From: Thermoplasmata archaeon
GTDB lineage: Archaea; Thermoplasmatota; Thermoplasmata; Lutacidiplasmatales; UBA184
Direction of reading: 5' to 3'
DNA length: 5,101 nucleotides
NCBI GenBank assembly: GCA_030042815.1
Contig: JASHYY010000115.1
Span: 1 to 5,101 of the forward strand
The translations under genes were made by a program, and so were the position numbers. The notes below the pieces were generated by a model that saw only the letters and a program-made list of their open reading frames with translations, did no database searches and had not been told where the DNA came from. Shown one piece after another: positions 1 through 5,101 of this stretch; the stretch's first letter is position 1, and every line of letters starts with the position of its first letter.

Positions 1-40
1 CGGAGTGCCGGGGACGGCGCCCGGCCGGTCCCCGGCCCTC

Positions 41-45
41 GGTGA
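41..45 (+). promoter_or_regulatory. Possible Shine-Dalgarno for an alternative GTG start at 53
   Basis: GGTGA matches the archaeal Shine-Dalgarno consensus GGAGGTGA and lies 7 bases before an in-frame GTG at 53. Its TGA (43-45) also closes the frame that is open from base 1, which could be the tail of an upstream gene. If so, the glycosyltransferase would start at 53 (378 aa) instead of 134. A five-base match is weak evidence in GC-rich DNA, and the ATG at 134 has no comparable motif. Confidence 0.25.
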
Positions 46-133
46 AACCGCGGTGTCAGCTCCTTCGTCCCGGCCTCGAGACGGTGTCCACCGGACGGTC
101 GTCTCCCGCCTTCTCTGGCCCGGAATCGGGCGG

Positions 134-1189
134 ATGGTGGTGGAGGAGTCCCGGCGAGTTCCCGCTCGACTGGTCGTGTATCGCGAGTCCCCCCAGCGGC
201 AGGTCTACCGCCTCCCGGAGGGCGATGTCGAGTTTCTTCGCCGGTCGGAGGGCCCCGGACGGTGGACCTCGTTGCTCACCCAGGCGACCATGCTTTTCAA
301 CGCGGACCGGGGGGAGGACGCGGTCGTCGATCTCGACCTGATCCTCGCCGCCGCTCGGCGCCTCTCGGGGGTCGTGCTCTACCACGACCAGTTCGCCGGT
401 CTCACCGGATATCTTCGACGGCTGCACTTCGGCGAGGACTACGCGCTTTACGTCCACGAGACCTCGCTCGGGGACCGTCGGGGCGTCATGGACCTCACGC
501 TCCGCGTCCCGGCTCTCCGCGGACCTTTGCGGACCTACGATCGGGCAATCGTGGGAAAAGCGACCGTCGTCTTCACCAACAGCCGCCGAAACCGGGAGGT
601 CCTCGCAGCCGAGGGAATCTCGGCGACCACGGTGTACCCCGGCGCGGACCCCATCGACCGACTGCCGCCGGAGCGGGAGCGGTTCATGCTCGCGGTCGCG
701 TTCTGGGAACGAACGAAGCGTCCTGAGGTCTACGGGGAGCTCGCCCGCTCGAGCGGGATCCCGGTCGTCCTGGCGGGAATGTGGGGTCGGGCCGACGAGA
801 TGGAGGCCTTCCGCAAGAAGTGGGGAGATCGGGTCCGGGTCACGGGAACGATCTCCGAGGTCGAGCTCGACCGGCTGAGCCGCTCGGCTTCGCTCTACGT
901 TCGGTTCGGTTACGGGGAGCGGGGCCCCGGCCAGGGCGGGATCCAGGCGATGGGGTACGGACTCCCGGTCCTGACCAACCCGGGCCTTGCGGCCGCCGAA
1001 GTGATCACGGACGGGGTTGACGGCTTCGTGGTCTCCAGTCCCGAGGAGGCCGCGCGACGTGCTCGCGAGCTGTTCGACTCGCCCGCGCGGCGGAAGGCGA
1101 TGTCGGAAGAAGCCTGGGCCAAGAGCCGGACCTTGGACTGGGAAGCGCACGCCACGGCGATCCGCGACGGGCTCAAGCGCATGGAGTGA
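134..1189 (+). CDS. GT4-type glycosyltransferase (GT-B fold), probably cytoplasmic
   Basis: Predicted to transfer a sugar from a nucleotide-sugar donor to a glycan or lipid-linked acceptor on the cytoplasmic side. Residues are numbered from the start used here (351 aa). The N-terminal Rossmann half opens with strand RLVVYRES (12-19) and includes YHDQF (83-87) and YVHET (106-110). The linker carries the typical TNSRRNREVL (148-157) and YPGAD (168-172). The C-terminal donor-binding half runs from about 184 and includes GYGERGPGQGGIQAMGYGLPV (260-279 region) and TDGVDGFVV, the usual GT4 end. No membrane segment or signal peptide is seen. The normal EX7E signature is altered: Glu262 is present but the second position is Gln271, nine residues on. 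The start is uncertain. ATG 134 fits the domain boundary, but the frame is open to the window edge, and GTG 53 (preceded by GGTGA) or GTG 5 would add an Arg/Pro-rich N-terminus. The stop is one base before the next ATG, so the two genes are co-transcribed. Family confidence is high; the substrate is unknown. Confidence 0.85.
   Translation: MVVEESRRVPARLVVYRESPQRQVYRLPEGDVEFLRRSEGPGRWTSLLTQATMLFNADRGEDAVVDLDLILAAARRLSGVVLYHDQFAGLTGYLRRLHFGEDYALYVHETSLGDRRGVMDLTLRVPALRGPLRTYDRAIVGKATVVFTNSRRNREVLAAEGISATTVYPGADPIDRLPPERERFMLAVAFWERTKRPEVYGELARSSGIPVVLAGMWGRADEMEAFRKKWGDRVRVTGTISEVELDRLSRSASLYVRFGYGERGPGQGGIQAMGYGLPVLTNPGLAAAEVITDGVDGFVVSSPEEAARRARELFDSPARRKAMSEEAWAKSRTLDWEAHATAIRDGLKRME
1183..1186 (+). 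promoter_or_regulatory. Ribosome binding site of the DUF2079 gene
   Basis: GGAG, read with the following bases as GGAGTGAG, lies inside the last codons of the glycosyltransferase gene, 4 bases before ATG 1191. It overlaps the upstream stop codon TGA (1187-1189). This supports the short start at 1191 over the longer open frame from 1017, whose extra residues have shadow-like Arg/Pro/Ser-rich composition and would overlap the upstream gene by over 170 bases. The arrangement suggests translational coupling. Confidence 0.6.
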
Positions 1190-1190
1190 G

Positions 1191-3377
1191 ATGGACCGCT
1201 CCGGACCCTTCGCTGCGCGGGCGGCTCGCTGGCTCCGGTTGCGTTGGCCCCGGTACCGCGGTCTGGCCATCGTCGGGCTTCTTTCGCTCGTCTTTTCGAT
1301 CGTCCTCTCCGAGATCCTCATCGCCCGGTATCTCGCGTTCCAGACGGCCGCTTGGGACCTCGGCAACTACAACCAGGCGTTCTACACTACGGTCTCGGGC
1401 CACGGCTTCTTCTACTACACTGCGGACCTGCCGAGCGGGAACGGCGGTCACCTGTTCGCGGCCCACTTCGCCCCGATCCTCCTGCTCTTGCTCCCGGTCT
1501 ACGCGGTTGCAGCGGCCCCCCCGACCTTGCTGGTCCTCGAGGCGGTCTCGGTCGCGTTTACCACCGTGCCGCTCTACCTCTTTGCCCGCACCGAGCTCGC
1601 CTCCGAGCGCTGGGCCCTGTTCCTCGCCGCCGTCTGCCTCGCGAGCCCGGTGCTGATGGGCATCGTCTGGTACGACTTTCACCCCGAGGCGTTCCTCCCG
1701 TTGACGATCGTCGCTGCGGTCGTCGGCTATCGGCTGCGCTCGTGGAAGTGGTTCCTGGTCGCCTGGTTCCTCGCGCTGATGGTCATCGAGACCGCAGCCC
1801 CGGTCCTGCTGGCCTTCGGGATCCTGGCGGTGTGGGGGGATTACTTCGGCCAGGGCCGTTCGCTCCGGGAGTCGCTCCGTCGGATCCCGTGGCCGCTGTG
1901 GGCCGCACTGCTCGGCTCTGTCGTATGGCTCGGTCTGACGGTCACCGTCACCCCGATCGTCTTCGGGACGGCCCAGTCGAGCGGGGCGTACTCCGCGGCC
2001 TATTCGGTAAACTTCCGTATCCTGGGGGCCGACAGCATCCTCGCGGTGATCCCGACGGCCCTCTTCCACCCGGCCCACGCCTGGGCCGCCCTCAACTACG
2101 ATTCGGTTCGAAAGGCCACCTTCGTCCTGGTCCTTCTCGGCTCCCTCGGATTCCTCCCGCTTTTCGGGCGCCTTCGGTACCTCTTGCCGGGGCTCATCTG
2201 GCCCGCGCTCGCGATCTTCTCGAACGCCGGAGGGTACTACGCGTTCAGCGACCAGTACGCCGCCTACACGTTCCCGTTCCTCGCCCTCGCGGCGGTCGAC
2301 GGACTGGCTCGCCTCCGGGACTGGAGCCGCGCACGCGAGGCGCCCGCGCCGTCGAGCGACCCGTCCGGCGTAGCGAGTGCGCCCCGTCGCCGCTGGGGCC
2401 TCCCCGGCGCGGTTCGGGGCAGGAAGGGGGTCCCCGTTCTCGGGGTCGTCTCGCTCCTCGTCGGCCTCGGCGTCAGCCTGGCCCTCGTGAGCCCCCTCGG
2501 GTCGCATCCGATCGACTCGCTCGCCGTCCCGCACGGGATTCCTTCCGTGACCGCCCACGACGACCTGCTCCACGACCTCATCGGCATGATCCCCCCGCAG
2601 GCGAGCGTCCTGACGAGCCACATGCTGTTCCCGGAGGTGTCGAGCCGACCGAACGCCTACGTCCTTCCGGTGTCCAGCTATTTCGCGGGGAACCGGACGT
2701 TCTTCGGCGTGCTCGACCAGTACGTCAACGAGTCGGATTACCTGCTGTACGACACTCTGACCGACCCGTACAGCGCGTCGATCTTCCAGAAGTACGTCAA
2801 TCTCACGGGGTTCGGGGTTCTCGGAGAAGAGGACGGGGCCGTTCTATACGAGCGAGGTTGGAGCGGACCCCCGGCGCTCTGGGTCCCGGAGTCGCTCAAT
2901 CTTACCGGGGGTTCGCTCGCCGTGGCGCCGGCGTATGCTGCGGGTCCGAGCGGGATGTATCCGGACGTCCTCCGCTACCTCGGCGGGTCGGCGGCGGGCA
3001 CCGAGCTCTGGTCGGGGCCGTTCTTCCAGCTAGTCCCCGGCACGTACGAGGTCACCGTCGCGTACCGGGTCGACGGGACCTACTCCGGGAGCGCCCTCGA
3101 GGTCGGGGTCGAGAGTCGCCCGGTGAACATTTCGGTCGTGCCGGTCGACGTCACCCCGTCGGGCCACGACTATTCGATCACGGTCGTGACCTCTCCCCAA
3201 TCCGTGCCGGTCGCGACGGCGAACGTCAGCGTCTCGTCCGGGATGGGCCCGCAGATGTTGAACCTCACGGTCGTCTGGCCCGCCCCGGGATTCCTCGACC
3301 TGACCGGGACGGTGGGGACCCCGCTCGTCTCGGTCACGCTGTACGCGGCTTCGGTGCTCCAGGTCTCCCCGACCTAG
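1191..3377 (+). CDS. DUF2079 polytopic membrane protein (GT-C-like) with sequon-rich beta-type C-terminal ectodomain
   Basis: A 728-residue membrane protein, probably a lipid-linked-sugar-using (GT-C-like) transferase of the cell envelope; that role is inferred from the family. A basic N-terminus precedes TM1 (about 22-44). The first outer loop has WDLGNYNQAF (55-64, Asp56 placed like a GT-C catalytic acid) and AHFAPILL. DFHPEAF (162-168) is a DUF2079 hallmark. About 11-12 membrane segments follow, to SDQYAAYTFPFLALAAVDGLA (353-372 region), a basic linker (373-412) and a last TM (413-434). The outer part IPPQASV...FPEVSSRPNAYVLP (467-493) and DYLLYD matches the family end at about 557. Residues 564-728 are extra: beta-strand-rich, with WSGPFFQLVPGTYEVTV (607-623) resembling a jelly-roll carbohydrate-binding module. 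Seven N-X-S/T sequons (501, 513, 537, 570, 646, 678, 691) all lie after the last TM, with none before. Family members usually end near 450-550 residues. No C-terminal anchor is seen. The gene is coupled to the GT4 gene upstream. Confidence 0.88.
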   Translation: MDRSGPFAARAARWLRLRWPRYRGLAIVGLLSLVFSIVLSEILIARYLAFQTAAWDLGNYNQAFYTTVSGHGFFYYTADLPSGNGGHLFAAHFAPILLLLLPVYAVAAAPPTLLVLEAVSVAFTTVPLYLFARTELASERWALFLAAVCLASPVLMGIVWYDFHPEAFLPLTIVAAVVGYRLRSWKWFLVAWFLALMVIETAAPVLLAFGILAVWGDYFGQGRSLRESLRRIPWPLWAALLGSVVWLGLTVTVTPIVFGTAQSSGAYSAAYSVNFRILGADSILAVIPTALFHPAHAWAALNYDSVRKATFVLVLLGSLGFLPLFGRLRYLLPGLIWPALAIFSNAGGYYAFSDQYAAYTFPFLALAAVDGLARLRDWSRAREAPAPSSDPSGVASAPRRRWGLPGAVRGRKGVPVLGVVSLLVGLGVSLALVSPLGSHPIDSLAVPHGIPSVTAHDDLLHDLIGMIPPQASVLTSHMLFPEVSSRPNAYVLPVSSYFAGNRTFFGVLDQYVNESDYLLYDTLTDPYSASIFQKYVNLTGFGVLGEEDGAVLYERGWSGPPALWVPESLNLTGGSLAVAPAYAAGPSGMYPDVLRYLGGSAAGTELWSGPFFQLVPGTYEVTVAYRVDGTYSGSALEVGVESRPVNISVVPVDVTPSGHDYSITVVTSPQSVPVATANVSVSSGMGPQMLNLTVVWPAPGFLDLTGTVGTPLVSVTLYAASVLQVSPT

Positions 3378-3380
3378 CGG

Positions 3381-4397
3381 TCAGTGGAACGTGATCTCGC
3401 TCATCATCTGAAGGCCGATCCCCATGGCGCGACGGCGGTCGCCCCCGGCTCCCTTCGAGACTCCGACGCGTTCGCGGAACTTGATCGGCACCTCGACCAC
3501 GCTCAGGTGATTCTGGAGCGCCACGAGGATCATGTGCGGGGAAAAGTAGTGGCCGCCGACCGTCAGGCGGTCGAGGATCCGGGCCAGCGCCTCGCGCCGG
3601 ATCGCGCGGAACGTGCACCCGACGTCGGTGAGGCGGACCTGTCCCATGAAGACCGGGTCCCAGTACCGGAGCCGGATGAGGAACGCGAGGAACATGTTGC
3701 CCCACGCCATGAACCAGTCCATCTGGCTCCCATCGCGGGTGAGGACCCGCGTCGTCCGCGTCCCGAGGACGAGGTCGACGTCGTCCAGGTACGGAAGGAG
3801 TTTCTCCGTATCGTCCGAGAAGAACGTCATGTCGCCTTCGGCGAGGACGATCCGACCCGCCGTCGTCTCTTCGAGCGCGTAGCGCAGCCCGGCGATGCAC
3901 GCGTAGCCGTACCCCTGCTTCGTCTCGTGGATCACGGTCGCGCCGGCCGCCTCGGCGACCGCTGTCGTCCGGTCCGTGGAGTTGTTGTCGACGACCACGA
4001 CCTGGTCGATACAGCGGATCTTGCGGAACTCCGCGACCGACAGTCCGATCGACGCCTCGTCGTTGTAGGCGGTGAGGACCGCGACCGCCCCCGGGCCGGC
4101 GGGACCCGGCGGGCTCACGCCGCGGGTGGGGTTCGCCGCCTTGGCCCGCTGCCGGTGGACCGCGCCGTGGACCAGGAACGCCACGGTGGCGAACGGGACG
4201 AGGACAAAGAAGTAGAGGGCGAGGAAGAACAGGATGTCGGTATCCCAGTGCGTGAACGAGAAGTAGATCGGCGGGTCCGCGAGGCCACCGGGGATCTTGG
4301 TCAGCAGGAACCAGACCGCCTCGGTCACCGCGAGCGCCACCGCCACGGCGGCCACGATGCACGAACCCAGGAAGACCCTGAGCAGAAGACGACCCAT
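3381..4397 (-). CDS. GT2 family glycosyltransferase, dolichyl-phosphate-sugar-synthase-like, with two N-terminal TM segments
   Basis: A 338-residue GT-A fold enzyme, probably moving a sugar from a nucleotide donor to a polyprenyl/dolichyl phosphate or related lipid acceptor at the cytoplasmic face (family inference). TM1 spans about 8-32 and TM2 about 53-77, followed by a basic segment HRQRAKAANPTR (81-92) that places the catalytic domain inside. Catalytic domain: VLTAYNDEASIG (107-118), VVVVDNNSTDRT (133-144, donor-binding Asp137), KQGYGYACIAGL (160-171), LAEGDM (185-190) at the DXD position, GTR (212-214), GNMFLAFLIRL (233-243), TDVGCTFRAIRREAL (257-271) and VPIKFRERVGVSK (303-315), all typical of DPM1/GtrB-like GT2 enzymes. 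Oddities: the membrane segments are N-terminal rather than the common C-terminal pair, and the DXD-type motif reads EGD. The start ATG (4395-4397) has GGAGG 8 bases upstream. The gene converges on the DUF2079 gene with a 3-bp gap. Family is confident; sugar and carrier are unknown. Confidence 0.9.
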   Translation of the reverse strand: MGRLLLRVFLGSCIVAAVAVALAVTEAVWFLLTKIPGGLADPPIYFSFTHWDTDILFFLALYFFVLVPFATVAFLVHGAVHRQRAKAANPTRGVSPPGPAGPGAVAVLTAYNDEASIGLSVAEFRKIRCIDQVVVVDNNSTDRTTAVAEAAGATVIHETKQGYGYACIAGLRYALEETTAGRIVLAEGDMTFFSDDTEKLLPYLDDVDLVLGTRTTRVLTRDGSQMDWFMAWGNMFLAFLIRLRYWDPVFMGQVRLTDVGCTFRAIRREALARILDRLTVGGHYFSPHMILVALQNHLSVVEVPIKFRERVGVSKGAGGDRRRAMGIGLQMMSEITFH

Positions 4398-4405
4398 CTA
4401 CTCAG

Positions 4406-4410
4406 CCTCC
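4406..4410 (-). promoter_or_regulatory. Ribosome binding site of the GT2 gene
   Basis: On the - strand GGAGG (within GGAGGCTGA) lies 8 bases before the ATG at 4397. It is close to the GGAGGTGA consensus and fixes the start. I saw no convincing TATA box or BRE further upstream. The slightly AT-richer stretches GACTAAG (about 4444-4450) and GGAAAACG (about 4432-4439) are too weak to call. Confidence 0.65.
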
Positions 4411-4460
4411 GGGACCGTCGCGCTCGGACGTTTTCCTGTCCGGCTTAGTCACCCTCTGCC

Positions 4461-4477
4461 CCTCATCAACCTTGAGG
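4461..4477. repeat. Short inverted repeat upstream of the GT2 gene
   Basis: CCTCA (4461-4465) and TGAGG (4473-4477) are perfect inverted 5-bp arms around a 7-base spacer, about 65-80 bp upstream of the GT2 start. It could be a small operator or a leader hairpin. Five-base arms occur by chance in GC-rich DNA, so this is only a note of what the gap contains. Confidence 0.2.
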
Positions 4478-4528
4478 TGGAACGGCGCGATATCGGGCAG
4501 AACCGCCGGGGGAGGTTTTGGAGAGGTC

Positions 4529-4572
4529 TCGCCCTGACGGGCGACCGCCCCGGGGCGGACCCGAACCGGGTC
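4529..4572 (-). terminator. Three abutting inverted repeats after the partial membrane-protein gene; possible terminator or 3'-end element
   Basis: Reading from the stop codon leftwards there are three units. First, GACCCG-AAC-CGGGTC (4558-4572) has a 6-bp stem with a 3-base loop and overlaps the TGA at 4571-4573. Second, CCGCCCCGGGGCGG (4545-4558) is a perfect 14-base palindrome. Third, TCGCCC-TGAC-GGGCGA (4529-4544) is a 6-bp stem with a 4-base loop. Units one and two share one base; two and three touch. No T-rich run follows on the - strand (the next bases are GAGACCTCTCCAAAACC), so this is not a textbook intrinsic terminator, and archaeal termination usually depends on U-tracts. It may instead protect the 3' end of the mRNA, or be a protein-binding site. 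The repeats are certain; the function is a guess. Confidence 0.45.
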
Positions 4573-5101
4573 ACGGGGGGCAACCGGATTGAGCCACCCC
4601 GGCGGAGAACTCGAACAGATAGGCGTCCGACTCGGAGAACAGGACCGAAAAGTCGGCCGATCCTTCCAGCGGCCGAGGGTCGAACGCCGGATACGTCACG
4701 GAGGTCGGGCCTGTAACAAGTATCTCCGTGATACCCAACGAGACGAGGGCGGAGTGGGTCTCGGGGGTGTAGGCCCCGGCGGTAAAGTCGGAGACGACCT
4801 GCGAATAGTCCGCGTTCTCTGGAACGGGATTCATCGGGAAGACCAGCCGCACCACCGCGTACTCGGGCAGAAACTGCCCGGCCGAGCCGGGGGCGACCAG
4901 CACCGCCGAGCAGGACGGGAGGTGCGAGGCGACCCACTCCATCGCGGCGACGTCGGAAGAGGTCACGTTCGAGGTCTTGTCGATATTGAAATGGTTGTAC
5001 GCCACGCCGCCGGTCACGGTATAGCCGGCGCCCGAAACGAGCGGCACCACCAGAACCACGAGGGCAACGGCCAGGCCGAGACCGCCGGACGGGGGAGCGG
5101 T
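4571..5101 (-). CDS. C-terminal part of a polytopic membrane protein, GT-C / DUF6541-like (partial, cut by window edge)
   Basis: The frame is open to the window edge, so only the last 176 residues are seen; the GTG at 5059 is an internal Val, not a start. Numbering runs from the edge. Residues about 7-25 (GLGLAVALVVLVVPLVSGAG) form a final membrane helix. The rest is an outer domain with the layout seen after the last TM of GT-C-like proteins: a helix with EWVASHLP (55-62), strand AVLVAPGSAGQFLPEY (66-81), VRLVFPMNP (84-92), ALVSLGITEILVTG (118-131), and a closing FDPRPLEGSADFSVLFSE (140-157) with AYLFEF (160-165). This order recalls the C-terminus of DUF6541 proteins (from memory, not searched). 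One N-X-T sequon lies at Asn45. The only two Cys (64 and 174) could form a disulfide outside the cell. The probable role is envelope glycan assembly with the neighbouring glycosyltransferases. The family is tentative; an extracellular tail of a membrane protein is likely. Confidence 0.7.
   Translation of the reverse strand, partial: TAPPSGGLGLAVALVVLVVPLVSGAGYTVTGGVAYNHFNIDKTSNVTSSDVAAMEWVASHLPSCSAVLVAPGSAGQFLPEYAVVRLVFPMNPVPENADYSQVVSDFTAGAYTPETHSALVSLGITEILVTGPTSVTYPAFDPRPLEGSADFSVLFSESDAYLFEFSAGVAQSGCPP

Noticed and set aside
1017..1190. Upstream extension of the DUF2079 gene to an ATG at 1017
   Set aside because: It would overlap the glycosyltransferase by more than 170 bases and add Arg/Pro/Ser-rich sequence. 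ATG 1191, right after the upstream stop and a GGAG, is far better.
56..1366. A 436-codon open frame on the - strand opposite the GT4 gene
   Set aside because: It is antisense to a recognisable glycosyltransferase, has shadow-like composition and matches no domain I know. Long antisense frames are normal at this GC content.
1173..2621. A 482-codon open frame on the - strand opposite the DUF2079 gene
   Set aside because: Its residues are mostly Arg, Asp, Glu, Gly and Pro, the reverse-complement image of hydrophobic codons, so it is a shadow.
3361..3375. Hairpin AGGTC-TCCCC-GACCT as a bidirectional terminator between the convergent genes
   Set aside because: Only a 5-bp stem, inside coding sequence, with no T-run after it on either strand. 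Kept as a note under the convergent junction, not as a feature.
1244..3394. A 716-codon open frame on the + strand overlapping nearly the whole DUF2079 gene in another frame
   Set aside because: The translation is dominated by Arg, Pro and Gly with no hydrophobic segments or known motifs, as expected for a shifted frame of a GC-rich gene. The DUF2079 frame has clear family motifs and a coupled start.
3384..4448. A 354-codon open frame on the + strand opposite the GT2 gene
   Set aside because: Charged, low-complexity, antisense to a gene with full GT2 motifs and a good ribosome binding site. No independent evidence of coding.
4400..4475. Possible C/D box small RNA on the - strand (TTGATGA near 4465-4471, CTGA near 4401-4404)
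   Set aside because: The C box lacks the purine, there is no terminal stem pairing, and the CTGA overlaps the ribosome binding region of the GT2 gene. Such short motifs are expected by chance.
4488..4495. CGATATCG palindrome in the intergenic gap
   Set aside because: An isolated 8-base palindrome with no partner copy nearby; too short to support an operator.

Overview
This is a GC-rich window, probably from an archaeon, with a high-GC terrestrial Thermoplasmata-type lineage as the best guess. The evidence for that is indirect. Shine-Dalgarno-like GGAG and GGAGG motifs sit at sensible distances from the starts. There is a DUF2079 polytopic membrane protein whose predicted extracellular domain is full of N-X-S/T sequons. 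Surface-glycan glycosyltransferases are clustered together. No ribosomal RNA, tRNA or phylogenetic marker is present, so a GC-rich bacterium such as an actinobacterium is not excluded.

Layout. On the + strand, a GT4-type (GT-B fold) glycosyltransferase (about 134-1189) is followed after a single base by a 728-residue DUF2079 membrane protein (1191-3377); the two almost certainly form one transcription unit. On the - strand, reading right to left, is the C-terminal part of a membrane protein cut by the window edge (4571-5101). A 173-bp gap follows, and then a GT2 family, dolichyl-phosphate-sugar-synthase-like glycosyltransferase with two N-terminal membrane segments (3381-4397). The + and - units converge with only 3 bp between their stop codons (3378-3380). 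The 4398-4570 gap holds the ribosome binding site of the GT2 gene, and next to the upstream stop codon it holds three abutting inverted repeats.

How the genes may work together (inference). All four products fit cell-surface glycan assembly. The soluble GT4 enzyme would add sugars from nucleotide donors on the cytoplasmic face. The GT2 enzyme would add a sugar to a polyprenyl or dolichyl phosphate carrier. The two large membrane proteins resemble families (DUF2079 and a DUF6541-like protein) related to GT-C transferases, which use lipid-linked sugars outside the membrane. Substrates and acceptors cannot be read from the sequence.

No mobile element, CRISPR array, RNA gene, toxin-antitoxin pair or defence system was found. 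The points most worth a second look are the C-terminal beta-rich extension of the DUF2079 protein with its one-sided sequon distribution, the triple inverted-repeat array, and non-canonical active-site motifs in both glycosyltransferases.
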